Positions 32,304 through 41,214 of a DNA stretch of 64,000 bases are shown here, in pieces. This stretch comes from UBA2093 sp040402055. GTDB taxonomy: Bacteria > Actinomycetota > Acidimicrobiia > Acidimicrobiales > Ilumatobacteraceae. Below the pieces are notes generated by a model. The model searched no databases and was not told the origin of the DNA. It was given only the letters and a program-made list of their open reading frames with translations. The DNA lies in contig JBBANJ010000002.1 of NCBI GenBank assembly GCA_040402055.1, forward strand, positions 1 through 64,000, read 5' to 3'. The number at the start of each line of letters is the position of its first letter. Within the stretch, counting starts at the first letter, position 1. The translations under genes were made by a program, and so were the position numbers.

Positions 32304-33406
32304 TGCAATTTCACGAACACCCCCACGAACACCCACACCATCATGAACATGAACATGAACATGTTCTTGATCGACGAAGCGCTTTGCGACTCGGTGGTCT
32401 CGGACTAGGTGGTTTGTTGTTGGCTGCATGCGCACCATCCAAAAGCGCAATTTCTTCAACCTCAACAGAGCTGGCTGCTAGTTCAACAACTGCTGCTGAT
32501 GTCGCAAGCTCTATTGCATCATCGACATCGGCCGCAGCAAGCCAGGCGACCACATCCTCAACTGCGGCTGCGACTGTGCTGAACACATTGCCCGGATTTG
32601 ATGAATTTGCAAGCACTGTCAAGGTGTTTGCAAGCGGAGACTATTGGCTGGTCGAAAGCAACGGGCTTCCCGCACACAACATGATGGTGGGTATCACAAG
32701 TTGGCAGCAGCAAGTTCCACTACCAATGACATACAAGGGAAGCAACGCTTGGCAATTGCCAAAAAAACCAGCTCTGGCTGACAACCCAGTTTCCGCAAAA
32801 ACTTCTCTGTATCGCGGGGCCATTGCGCTTGCAGTAAACGGTGTCCCAATTTTCAATGCTCTAAACAACCGAGGCGAAGACGCTTTCCTTTTCGGAGAGC
32901 TTGATAAATGGGGTGGCCACTGTGGACGTGCTGATGATTACCACTATCACGTTGCTCCTTTGCACTTAGCCACAATTATCGGAAGTGCGAAACCAATTGC
33001 ATACGCCCTTGATGGTTTTGCAATCTACGGATCTACCGAGCCAGACGGTTCAACAATGAAAAAGCTTGACGAATACAACGGTCACGTTGGAACAGATGGT
33101 GTGTACCACTATCACGGCACCACGACGTATCCGTATATCAACGGCGGCATGCGGGGCGTTATTCGTGGTGTAGTCGGTGACCAAGTTGACCCGCAACCAT
33201 CTGCAAAGCCACTTCGTACAGCAGGAGCCCCCTTACAAGGTGCAACCATTACAAACTTCTCTTCCCCGAAGACTGGTCAATACACATTGGAATATTCGCA
33301 ATCCGGCAAAACAGGCCTCGTGGAATACACAGTGAGTGATACAGCGGTGGCATTCACCTTCACTTCACCTGCAGGTGCAGTAACGACTGAAAAGTACACA
33401 CGATGA
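32303..33406 (+). CDS. YHYH-domain lipoprotein with His-rich N terminus
   Basis: A 367-residue protein. The first 21 residues are a His/Glu/Pro repeat (HEHPHEHPHHHEHEHEH). A Tat-like DRRSALRLGG sequence with lipobox LLLAAC and a Ser/Ala/Thr linker follow. The rest is a YHYH domain (GHCGRADDYHYHVAPLHL, FAIYGS, GVYHYHGTTTYPYINGG). YHYH proteins are secreted and uncharacterised; the His clusters suggest metal binding. A His-rich stretch ahead of the signal would stay cytoplasmic, which is odd. It overlaps the next gene by 4 bases. Confidence 0.82.
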   Translation: MQFHEHPHEHPHHHEHEHEHVLDRRSALRLGGLGLGGLLLAACAPSKSAISSTSTELAASSTTAADVASSIASSTSAAASQATTSSTAAATVLNTLPGFDEFASTVKVFASGDYWLVESNGLPAHNMMVGITSWQQQVPLPMTYKGSNAWQLPKKPALADNPVSAKTSLYRGAIALAVNGVPIFNALNNRGEDAFLFGELDKWGGHCGRADDYHYHVAPLHLATIIGSAKPIAYALDGFAIYGSTEPDGSTMKKLDEYNGHVGTDGVYHYHGTTTYPYINGGMRGVIRGVVGDQVDPQPSAKPLRTAGAPLQGATITNFSSPKTGQYTLEYSQSGKTGLVEYTVSDTAVAFTFTSPAGAVTTEKYTR

Positions 33407-34182
33407 AACCTCTTCGCAGCCTTGTAGTCCTTACAAGTATTTTCATTACTTCCTGTTCATCCGGATCGTCAAGCACTATGCCGACTGATACAACAACTGC
33501 TGAAATGGCCACAACGACAACCAGTGCAATTGTCACTAATTCGACGTTGGCATCAAGCGAGACCGCAATTGATCCTTCAACAACTACTGTGAAATCGGTT
33601 CAATCATCGTTTACTGCTGAAGTCTGGGCTGACAACTGGTTCTCTTTATATATCAATGGCAAATTAGTTGGTGAGGATTCTGTTCCGATAACGACTGAGA
33701 AGTCATTCAATTCAGAGCGAATCACTTTCACTGTTTCGTACCCATTCACGATCGCAATGGTGACAAAAGATTTCAAGCAAAACGACACAGGTCTTGAGTA
33801 CATCGGAACAGATCGTCAACAAATGGGTGACGGAGGATTTGTTGCGCAGTTCACTGACACTTCAACGGGACGTGTTGTTGCTACCACTTCAAGTGCATGG
33901 CGTGGACTTGTAATTCACCAGGCACCACTCAATAAATCGTGTGAAAAATCATCAAAGCCAGAAGTCGATTGCACCTCACGTATTGCTGCAGAACCATCAG
34001 GATGGACACAAACTTCATTCAATGATTCATCGTGGTCCACTGCCAACACGTACTCGAAAGAAGCGGTAGGCGTTAAAGACGGCTACAACAACATCTCGTG
34101 GTCCTCAAGTGCACAACTTATTTGGACATCTGATCTGGAGATTGATAACACAATCTTGTGGCGTTACACAGTCGCTGCGTAA
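33403..34182 (+). CDS. Hypothetical lipoprotein, beta-rich
   Basis: A 259-residue lipoprotein with signal peptide and lipobox ITSCSSG, then a 45-residue Thr/Ser linker. The remaining region looks like a galactose-binding-type beta sandwich (FTAEVWADNWFSLYINGKLVGED and WTQTSFNDSSWSTAN). Two Cys (CEKSSKPEVDC) may form a disulfide. Function unknown. It is co-translated with the YHYH gene and is the last of three consecutive surface lipoproteins. Confidence 0.75.
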   Translation: MKPLRSLVVLTSIFITSCSSGSSSTMPTDTTTAEMATTTTSAIVTNSTLASSETAIDPSTTTVKSVQSSFTAEVWADNWFSLYINGKLVGEDSVPITTEKSFNSERITFTVSYPFTIAMVTKDFKQNDTGLEYIGTDRQQMGDGGFVAQFTDTSTGRVVATTSSAWRGLVIHQAPLNKSCEKSSKPEVDCTSRIAAEPSGWTQTSFNDSSWSTANTYSKEAVGVKDGYNNISWSSSAQLIWTSDLEIDNTILWRYTVAA

Positions 34183-34186
34183 ATTC

Positions 34187-35656
34187 TTAGCCGCGACGTG
34201 ACTGCATGATGGCAGTAACGATTTTGCCGTCTGCCTTGCCTTGTGAGGCTTTCATCACGCGGCCCACGATGGCACCTGATGCCTTTTCGTCGCCAGCCAT
34301 GTACTTGGCCCATGCGCCAGGATCAGCAGCAATTGCCTCATCAACCATGGCTTCAACGGCAGACGTATCCATGGCTTCAAAACCCTTTGCAGCAGCAATA
34401 GCTGCAGCATCGCCGCCGCCATGTTCCACCAATTCGGCAAGAACAGTTTTGGCTTGTGTTGCTGAGAGTTTTGCATCGCGCTCGAGCACAGTGAGTTTGG
34501 CCAGGTCAGCTGCAGACACAGTAGGAACTGGGCCAGCTTCTGCAAAACCTTGTTGTACGTAGATCAGTGCACGCACTGCGTCGCCGCCGGCGTCAACTAC
34601 TGCTTGTACGTAGTCATGTTGACCACGCTCAACAACAACGATGACTGCCTCTGACTGAGTGTCGTACCCAGTGAGTGCAGAAAGTGCAGTACGTCGTGCG
34701 GCAGGCAGCATTGGCAGGTTGTCGCGAACCGCTTGTACCCATTCAGCAGACGGTGCCAGCGGCACGAGGTCTGGTTCTGGGAAGTATCTGTAATCGTCAG
34801 CATCTTCTTTCACACGCAATGTGTGAGTGCGGCCTTCTGCATCATCCCAGTGGCGAGTTTCTTGGCGGATCGTGCCACCAGAATCAAGAACATCAATTTG
34901 GCGACGAGCTTCATAATCAATTGCGCGCCCGAGAGCACGAATTGAGTTCACGTTCTTGATTTCACAGCGAGTTCCGAACAAGGTGCCGGGCTTATGAACA
35001 GACACGTTCGCGTCGACTCGCATTGAGCCTTCTTCCATCTTGGCGTCTGATGCGCCAATGACTTCGAGAATGGCACGCAACTCCGCTACATATTCTTTGG
35101 CATGTTCGCTGGTACGGATATCAGGACGTGACACGATTTCAACCAATGGAACACCAGCGCGGTTGAAGTCAATCAGTGAGTAATCGCTTCCGTGAATTCG
35201 ACCGGTGGCTCCGCCGACATGTGTGCTCTTGCCAGTGTCTTCTTCAAGGTGTGCGCGTTCAACACCAATACGTGTTCCGCTAGGCAATACGAGAAACCCA
35301 TCGATATTCAAAGGGATGTCGTACTGACTGATTTGATACGCCTTTGGCATGTCTGGGTAGAAGTAGTTCTTGCGGTGAAAAATGCAGGGTTGAATACTGC
35401 AGTTCAACGCAATGCCAATACGCATCGCAAGTTCAACTGCTTGCTTGTTTAGAACAGGTAATGCACCAGGCAAGCCGAGAGTTACTGGGTCGATGTTTGT
35501 GTTTGGTTCGTCGCCGAATCGGTTTGGCGAACCACTAAATAATTTTGTCTTTGTTGCTAGTTCTACGTGGACTTCAAGGCCAACGATGAGTTCCCAACCG
35601 CCTTCAAGCATTTGTGCTTCTGTTGCGATGATGGAACTGAGTGGATCTTGTGTCAT
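34187..35656 (-). CDS. gatB: Asp/Glu-tRNA amidotransferase subunit B
   Basis: A 489-residue GatB. LIVGLEVHVELATKTKLFSG opens the catalytic domain, with the metal- and tRNA-handling segments FHRKNYFYPDMPKAYQISQYD and HLEEDTGKSTH. The C-terminal helical and YqeY-like tail ends in GRVMKASQGKADGKIV. It activates the misacylated tRNA for amidation, giving Gln-tRNA and/or Asn-tRNA. It overlaps gatA by 4 bases and is convergent with the lipoprotein gene. Confidence 0.96.
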   Translation of the reverse strand: MTQDPLSSIIATEAQMLEGGWELIVGLEVHVELATKTKLFSGSPNRFGDEPNTNIDPVTLGLPGALPVLNKQAVELAMRIGIALNCSIQPCIFHRKNYFYPDMPKAYQISQYDIPLNIDGFLVLPSGTRIGVERAHLEEDTGKSTHVGGATGRIHGSDYSLIDFNRAGVPLVEIVSRPDIRTSEHAKEYVAELRAILEVIGASDAKMEEGSMRVDANVSVHKPGTLFGTRCEIKNVNSIRALGRAIDYEARRQIDVLDSGGTIRQETRHWDDAEGRTHTLRVKEDADDYRYFPEPDLVPLAPSAEWVQAVRDNLPMLPAARRTALSALTGYDTQSEAVIVVVERGQHDYVQAVVDAGGDAVRALIYVQQGFAEAGPVPTVSAADLAKLTVLERDAKLSATQAKTVLAELVEHGGGDAAAIAAAKGFEAMDTSAVEAMVDEAIAADPGAWAKYMAGDEKASGAIVGRVMKASQGKADGKIVTAIMQSRRG

Positions 35657-37092
35657 TTCACTCCTCCTGCAGCATTTTCAAGGGCGCCGCCAACACGAAA
35701 CATTGGTGCTTCACCAAGCGCGGGTGCAAGAACTTGAATTCCAACTGGCATGCCATGTGCGCCCGTACCAAACGGCACGCTCATGGCGGGGTGCCCGGCA
35801 AGGTTGGTAGGAATTGTGTAGATGTCGCACAAGTACATAGCCATGGGGTCATCAACTTTGTCGCCGAATGGGAACGCAACGACTGGAGAAGTTGGCGTAA
35901 GGATTACTTCTACTTGCGCGTATGCACGTTCAAAATCTTCAGCAATCAGGCGACGCACTTTCAATGCCTTGCCGTAATAGGCGTCGTAATAACCAGCAGA
36001 CAATGCGTACGTTCCGAGCATGATGCGTCGCTTCACTTCGTCACCAAAACCGGCGGCACGAGTAGCGCCGTACATTGAATTGGTATCTACCGCATTAACG
36101 CGAAGTCCATAGCGAACACCGTCGTAGCGAGCCAAGTTGCTGCTGGCCTCTGCTGGCGCAATGAGGTAATAGGCCGTGAGCGCGTACGACAAGCTTGGCA
36201 AGGTGACGTCGACAATGGTGGCGCCAGCAGCTTCCAGTGTTGCGAATGCTTCGTTGAGTCGTGCAATTACTTCTGGTTCTGCACCAGCAGGAAGATCTGT
36301 AACGCGACCAATGCGCATTCCTGCAACGCCTTGCGAAACCGATGCAACAAGTGCTGGCGCTGGCTGAGGAATAGATGTTGAATCCATTGCATCGTGCCCA
36401 GCAATAGCTTCGGTAATCAATGCGGCGTCGGCAACTGTTGTGGCGAATGGACCAACCTGGTCGAGTGAGCTTGCATATGCGCACAAGCCGTAACGACTAA
36501 CTAATCCGTATGTGGGCTTCACGCCAACAACACCACACATTGCTGCGGGTTGGCGAATACTTCCACCAGTGTCACTGCCGAGACTGACAGGAGCAAAACC
36601 AGCAGCAACTGCTGCTGCACTGCCACCGCTTGAACCACCAGGAACACGTGACGTATCTAGTGGGTTACGGGTAGGACCAAAAGCTGAGTTCTCAGTACTG
36701 GAACCCATAGCGAATTCATCAAGGTTTGTTTTGCCGACCATGATGGCGCCAGCGTCGCGCAAGCGAGACACAACAGTTGCATCGTATGGAGGCTTCCAAC
36801 CTTCAAGAATTTTTGAAGAACACGTTGTCTCAACGCCATGGGTGCACAAGTTGTCCTTTATGGCAATAGGGACACCGGCAAGTGGGCCAATTGGACGACC
36901 CGCTGCAATGTCGGCATCAATTGCATCTGCATGTGCACGTGCCGCATCAGCTGTTACAAGGTTGAAAGCATGAATGTCTGATTCGCGTGCTGTGATTTGT
37001 GCAAGATATGAATCAATCACTTCGCGTGCAGAAATTTGCTTTGATGCAATCGCTGCTGCGATTCCTGATGCAGTTGTTGGAATAATTGCCAT
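35653..37092 (-). CDS. gatA: Asp/Glu-tRNA amidotransferase subunit A
   Basis: A 479-residue amidase-signature protein. The Ser-cisSer-Lys triad lies in PIAIKDNLCTHG (Lys), VPGGSSGGSAAAVAAG and LGSDTGGSIRQPA. It releases ammonia from glutamine for the GatB site. Second gene of gatC-gatA-gatB, starting 2 bases after gatC. Confidence 0.96.
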   Translation of the reverse strand: MAIIPTTASGIAAAIASKQISAREVIDSYLAQITARESDIHAFNLVTADAARAHADAIDADIAAGRPIGPLAGVPIAIKDNLCTHGVETTCSSKILEGWKPPYDATVVSRLRDAGAIMVGKTNLDEFAMGSSTENSAFGPTRNPLDTSRVPGGSSGGSAAAVAAGFAPVSLGSDTGGSIRQPAAMCGVVGVKPTYGLVSRYGLCAYASSLDQVGPFATTVADAALITEAIAGHDAMDSTSIPQPAPALVASVSQGVAGMRIGRVTDLPAGAEPEVIARLNEAFATLEAAGATIVDVTLPSLSYALTAYYLIAPAEASSNLARYDGVRYGLRVNAVDTNSMYGATRAAGFGDEVKRRIMLGTYALSAGYYDAYYGKALKVRRLIAEDFERAYAQVEVILTPTSPVVAFPFGDKVDDPMAMYLCDIYTIPTNLAGHPAMSVPFGTGAHGMPVGIQVLAPALGEAPMFRVGGALENAAGGVK

Positions 37093-37094
37093 GA

Positions 37095-37406
37095 CTAGTC
37101 GTCCAATCCAATGATTGGCGGAACACGAAAACGACGTTGGTCAGAAGATGGCGCTGCGGCTAATACTTCGTCCGTGTCAAGACATGGTTGCTCGATATCT
37201 TCACGCAACACATTGACAAGCGGAAACGGCTGAGTCATTGGGCCGACACCGGACAAATCAAGCGCATCAATGTCACTGAAATGGCCGATGACCTTGGCGA
37301 GTTGCTCAGTGAAGTGCACAACGTTTGCCTCGTCGATGTCGAGGCGTGCCAAACGAGCCACTTTGGCTACATCAGCTGCGGAAATGGGGGTACCAGATGG
37401 GCTCAC
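37095..37406 (-). CDS. gatC: Asp/Glu-tRNA amidotransferase subunit C
   Basis: A 103-residue GatC with ISAADVAKVARLARLDIDEANVVHFTEQLAKVIGHFSDIDALD in the helical N-terminal part and LREDIEQPCLDTDEVLAAAP, both read in blocks. It stabilises the GatA-GatB complex. The start is a GTG. TAGGCT lies 8 bases upstream, a possible leaderless promoter of the operon. Confidence 0.93.
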   Translation of the reverse strand: MSPSGTPISAADVAKVARLARLDIDEANVVHFTEQLAKVIGHFSDIDALDLSGVGPMTQPFPLVNVLREDIEQPCLDTDEVLAAAPSSDQRRFRVPPIIGLDD

Positions 37407-37453
37407 GGCTTCTCAGCCTACGAGCCTCTGATACGGAAAGGCGAAAACGAAAC

Positions 37454-38257
37454 CTAGGCCTCTGGGTGGACGGGCGGAAATTCAGCCTGGCGCTTCTGAA
37501 GGAAGCTCTGAACACCCTCTTTGAAGTCCGATCGAGTGAACGACTTTTGCATCAGAACAAGAGCGTCCTTACTTGCGGTTGCCACGTCTTTGCCGTAGTC
37601 CGAATAGACCTGACGCTTCATGACGGCCATTGACGATGGCGACACATTCAGTGCAAGATCTGATGCGTATTCAAGAACAACTTTCATGAGCTGGTCCGCA
37701 GGAACAACTTTGTTCACCATTCCCATTTCGAGAGCTTCTTGCGCCAAGACAATGCGGCTTGACATCATGAGGTCAAGTGCTGTTGCTTGACCAACAAGTC
37801 GTGGCAACACCCATGAGATGCCGTACTCACCAATAAGTCCGCGCTTTGAGAATGCAACAGTGAATTTTGCTGTATCTGCACAGAAGCGCATGTCACACAT
37901 GAGGGCTTGCACCATGCCAAGACCAGCTGCTGCACCATTAACTGCGGCGATGACTGGTTTTGGTAAACGAGTGATCTCGTCTTGCATGCGACCTTCAACA
38001 ATGCTTGGGCCGTCATCGTTCTTTGCAGTATCCCCTGTTGGAATTGCTTGCAGCGTTCCCATGTCTGCCCCAGCGCAGTAACCCTTGCCTGCACCAGTGA
38101 CAACAATGACGCGTACTTTTGGATCTGCGTTCGCAGCATCGAGAGCCGCAAAATATTCATTGCCCATTCGACCTGTCCACGCGTTCAGGCGATCTGGACG
38201 GTTAAAGGTGATGAGACCAATACCGGGCTCTAGGACTTCGTATAGACATTCACTCAT
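37454..38257 (-). CDS. Enoyl-CoA hydratase/isomerase family protein
   Basis: A 267-residue crotonase-fold protein. Oxyanion-hole segments are GAGKGYCAGADMGTL and KPVIAAVNGAAAGLGMVQAL, and FSKRGLIGEYGISWVLPRLVG carries a catalytic Glu. It hydrates enoyl-CoA or isomerises related CoA esters; the substrate is unknown. It overlaps the lgt stop by 8 bases, so it is read from the lgt transcript or from a promoter within lgt. Confidence 0.88.
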   Translation of the reverse strand: MSECLYEVLEPGIGLITFNRPDRLNAWTGRMGNEYFAALDAANADPKVRVIVVTGAGKGYCAGADMGTLQAIPTGDTAKNDDGPSIVEGRMQDEITRLPKPVIAAVNGAAAGLGMVQALMCDMRFCADTAKFTVAFSKRGLIGEYGISWVLPRLVGQATALDLMMSSRIVLAQEALEMGMVNKVVPADQLMKVVLEYASDLALNVSPSSMAVMKRQVYSDYGKDVATASKDALVLMQKSFTRSDFKEGVQSFLQKRQAEFPPVHPEA

Positions 38258-39092
38258 GGTCTAAGACCGTAGACGCTTCAGGAGTCTCCCGAGAACGCAG
38301 ACGATCAACAGCCAAAAACAGCACTGCTACTGCGAATACTCCAATGGCAACCCACTGGTTCAAGCGCATGCCGCCAACGTGATGGGCAGTATCAATTCGA
38401 ATGCTCTCTGTTCCGAACCGCAGAATGGTGTAACCAACCACGTACCAAGCAAACAACCTGCCGCGGGCGGGGTTGATTCGTCGCTCGAGACGAATGAGAA
38501 GCCAGGCCAGTGCAACGCACCCGACTGACTCGTAAAGAAAGGTCGGGTGGAATGTTGTTCCCGCGGCATACCCAGCTTTCTCTGCAATGTTTCCCGAAAC
38601 CTTTAATGCCCACGGAAGGGTTGTTGGCCGTCCGAACAATTCTTGGTTAAACCAATTGCCCCATCGGCCAATGGCCTGTGCAATCGCAATGGCAGGCGCA
38701 GCGCACGTAATAATCCACCACGCATCAAGACCACGTCGACGTGCACACCACCAACCAACTGCAACACCCGCTGTAACGCCACCCCATATTCCCAAGCCGC
38801 CTTGCCAAATCTTTATGGCGTCAAACCAGTGACCTTGGAATCGCTCGTAGTCCGTAAGCACGTGATAGGCCCGGCCACCAAGAACACCTGCAGGAACAGC
38901 CCACATTGCAATGGAAGAAATATCTTCAGTTGTACCGACGCCCTTATTTTCTGCGCGACGACCCGCAATACGAACCGCAACAATGACACCAATTGCAATC
39001 ATCAACCCATATGCATTGAGACGCAATGGACCAAGATGAATCGAGCCAGACGATGGGCTTGGAATTACTCCAAGGAGGAAACCAATTGTCAT
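38250..39092 (-). CDS. lgt: Prolipoprotein diacylglyceryl transferase
   Basis: A 280-residue seven-helix membrane enzyme with the Lgt signature (IGRWGNWFNQELFGRPT) and LNAYGLMIAIGVI, AIKIWQGGLGIWGGV and FGTESIRID. It attaches diacylglycerol to lipobox Cys residues. At least five lipoproteins are encoded in this window (BtuF-like, PEBP, YHYH, the 259-residue protein and the sugar dehydrogenase-like protein), and an Lnt homologue lies 5 kb away. It overlaps its neighbours by 4 and 8 bases. Confidence 0.95.
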   Translation of the reverse strand: MTIGFLLGVIPSPSSGSIHLGPLRLNAYGLMIAIGVIVAVRIAGRRAENKGVGTTEDISSIAMWAVPAGVLGGRAYHVLTDYERFQGHWFDAIKIWQGGLGIWGGVTAGVAVGWWCARRRGLDAWWIITCAAPAIAIAQAIGRWGNWFNQELFGRPTTLPWALKVSGNIAEKAGYAAGTTFHPTFLYESVGCVALAWLLIRLERRINPARGRLFAWYVVGYTILRFGTESIRIDTAHHVGGMRLNQWVAIGVFAVAVLFLAVDRLRSRETPEASTVLDHE

Positions 39093-39847
39093 GCGGTGAC
39101 GCGGTGCACGAATGTAACAGCACCCGCAAAGATGATGTCTTTGTCGTAGTCCTGAGTTGCAACGTGATAACTGCGTTCAAGCATGACGCGTTCTACAGGG
39201 CCGCCATATGTTGCCGCAACTGCATCACTGTCACTTGGCTGTACAACATGGTCTTGCACTGATGTGAACAACAACATCGGCATCTTGATCGACGGGTAGC
39301 GAGGTGCAAGCGGCGCAAGACCCTCAGCCAAAAAAGATTTCATTGCAGCAAGCGGGGTTCCGGAATATGCAGACTCATGAACGTTCGGATCTGCAATGTC
39401 TGAGCCGATGCCATCCATTGTGACTGTCCCGCCATCAATCATTCCCTGCAACATGTCAATTACTTCTTGTGGTTGCGGTTGCGTCGCGGGGTTAATGCAC
39501 ACGATGCCGCGAGCTTCGGGATGTTGCGCTGCCATCCACAATGTGAGTGCGCCGCCCATCGACAAACCCATCACCACAATTTTCTTTGCACGCTGTGAAA
39601 GAACCTGAAACGCCTTCTCAGCATCTCCGCTCCAATCGGCCCAACGAGTTGGAATCATGTCTTCAATCGCCGTGCCATGACCAGCAAGTTGTGGAAGTTC
39701 AACATGGAAACCTGCCGCTGCGCATGCCTCAGCAAGTCCGCGCATAGAACCTGGATTACCTGTGAACCCGTGGAGGACGAGCACTCCGACATCGCCATTG
39801 CCATTATGAGAGAAGGCCTCTGCTCCTGGAATTGATGGTGCTGTCAT
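39089..39847 (-). CDS. Carboxylesterase/monoacylglycerol lipase-like alpha/beta hydrolase
   Basis: A 252-residue hydrolase. VLVLHGFTGNPGSMRGLAEA is the oxyanion segment, VVMGLSMGGALTLW holds the Ser nucleophile, and VQDHVVQPSDSDA and LERSYHVATQDYD hold Asp and His. It most resembles Est30-type carboxylesterases. The substrate is unknown. GAAAGGA before the ATG supports the start. Its stop overlaps lgt by 4 bases, so it leads the esterase-lgt-hydratase operon. Confidence 0.87.
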   Translation of the reverse strand: MTAPSIPGAEAFSHNGNGDVGVLVLHGFTGNPGSMRGLAEACAAAGFHVELPQLAGHGTAIEDMIPTRWADWSGDAEKAFQVLSQRAKKIVVMGLSMGGALTLWMAAQHPEARGIVCINPATQPQPQEVIDMLQGMIDGGTVTMDGIGSDIADPNVHESAYSGTPLAAMKSFLAEGLAPLAPRYPSIKMPMLLFTSVQDHVVQPSDSDAVAATYGGPVERVMLERSYHVATQDYDKDIIFAGAVTFVHRVTA

Positions 39848-39868
39848 GGTGACGTCCTTTCGTTTGAA

Positions 39869-40180
39869 CTAATCGTAGGGGTCATTGTCAGAGAGGGGTT
39901 GTTCCCACCATTCGGCGGGCACTTCGGACTCTTCCCACTCTGGAAAAGGATAAATGCAGTTCACCGGACAGACCGGAAGACACTTGTCGCACCCGCTGCA
40001 CAGTTCCGGAATAATCACCACATCGGCACCCACATTGAAGATGGCTCCTAGTTGTGGGGGGCAGTGACGGAGACACGCATCGCAATTGATGCATTCAGAC
40101 ATCTCAATACGCATCGGAGCAAGTTTCCACTTCGGATTTCGCTCGTGAGTTTCAATGCGCTCGGTCCGTGTGCCAGTCAT
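39869..40180 (-). CDS. Ferredoxin with two [4Fe-4S] motifs
   Basis: A 103-residue ferredoxin. CINCDACLRHCPP (from residue 30) and CSGCDKCLPVCPV are two complete CxxCxxCxxxCP motifs. It carries low-potential electrons for an unidentified partner. The N terminus is basic and the C-terminal tail acidic. I place the start at 40180, where TACACT lies 7 bases upstream; the open frame to 40342 has no family support. It is divergent from the M48 peptidase gene. Confidence 0.88.
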   Translation of the reverse strand: MTGTRTERIETHERNPKWKLAPMRIEMSECINCDACLRHCPPQLGAIFNVGADVVIIPELCSGCDKCLPVCPVNCIYPFPEWEESEVPAEWWEQPLSDNDPYD

Positions 40181-40187
40181 CTCGCTC

Positions 40188-40193
40188 AGTGTA
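40188..40193 (-). promoter_or_regulatory. Putative leaderless -10 (TACACT)
   Basis: TACACT on the minus strand lies 7 bases before the ferredoxin ATG at 40180. Confidence 0.4.
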
Positions 40194-40263
40194 GGTGAGA
40201 CCTTTGGCACGGCTATGACGGAGAGTTTGACCCAAGGCGCAGATACTGGTGGACTAGGAGTCC

Positions 40264-41178
40264 ATGGCCCGCGCTGATCATCTCCAACGACAACGCAAGA
40301 TTGACGGATACGCGGTGGCGGCCACTGCCCCGGTCCTCGCACTCGTGCCTGCCTGGCTCATCGCGGTCGCTGCATTCTGGTGGGCCTTTGCGCAGTTCTA
40401 TTACGTGTCTTTCGCTCTCTTTGCAACCGTGTGGTTTTTACTTGGTGGCCTGCTTTTTGTCCGCCCAATTCAACGACTGGCTCTACAGCGTTTACTCGGC
40501 GCACGAACACCAACGCGCGCAGAACGCGACACGCTGCAACGTTCATGGTACATCGTGGCGCAGGCAAATCACATTCCGCCGGGAAAGTTTGTTCTCGCTG
40601 TTGCTGATTCAGAAGATTTGAATGCTTTTGCTTCAGGCGGCCATCTTGTTGTGGTGTCAAGTTGGGCGATTGAAAATTTGTCGCAAGACAATCTCAGTGG
40701 AGTTTTGGCTCATGAACTCAGTCACCACTTGGGCATGCATACCATCGCACTCACCATCGGACAATGGTTAACAATTCCTATTGTGCTGCTCGCCAAAATC
40801 GGTTTCCTGTTGCAAAATGTTGCTCACGCCGCAACTGATGTGTTCATCACGAAATCTTCATTTGCATCCCTTGTTGGGAAAACTCTCACCGGCTTCATCA
40901 CTATTATTTCGTGGTTATTTCTTTCCATGATCTCTGTGTCGCAATACATCGGTAATGCAGTTGGCAAAGGCGCTGAATTCAAAGCAGATGAAACAGTCGT
41001 GGCTATGGGATTTGGCCGTCAGTTACTGAACGCACTTCGCATCGTCGTGGAACACGGTCAGGGAGAAAGATCCCCCCAGTGGAGAGACCGTCTCATCACC
41101 GCCCACCCCCCTGCCCGAACTCGAATTGCCCGCATAGACGCACAACTGCGCCAAATGCCTCGGGGGAACCACCGATAG
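40264..41178 (+). CDS. M48-family membrane metallopeptidase (HtpX-like)
   Basis: A 304-residue peptidase with two membrane segments near the N terminus (about 17-40 and 42-65) and more after the catalytic site. HELSHHLGMHT is the zinc motif, and the third ligand probably lies in GAEFKADETVV. M48 proteases degrade damaged membrane proteins. The GGAG ribosome binding site sits in the loop of a small hairpin (GGACT-AGG-AGTCC). It heads the plus-strand run into the heme genes. Confidence 0.87.
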   Translation: MARADHLQRQRKIDGYAVAATAPVLALVPAWLIAVAAFWWAFAQFYYVSFALFATVWFLLGGLLFVRPIQRLALQRLLGARTPTRAERDTLQRSWYIVAQANHIPPGKFVLAVADSEDLNAFASGGHLVVVSSWAIENLSQDNLSGVLAHELSHHLGMHTIALTIGQWLTIPIVLLAKIGFLLQNVAHAATDVFITKSSFASLVGKTLTGFITIISWLFLSMISVSQYIGNAVGKGAEFKADETVVAMGFGRQLLNALRIVVEHGQGERSPQWRDRLITAHPPARTRIARIDAQLRQMPRGNHR

Positions 41179-41214
41179 CGTGAAACCCATGACGCGCAAG
41201 GGAACAACCACCTC

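Noticed and set aside
32303..32365. Short tandem repeat of GAACAT/CAC-type units that could be taken for a CRISPR or microsatellite
   Set aside because: It is in frame and encodes the His/Glu/Pro N terminus of the YHYH protein. There are no spacers.
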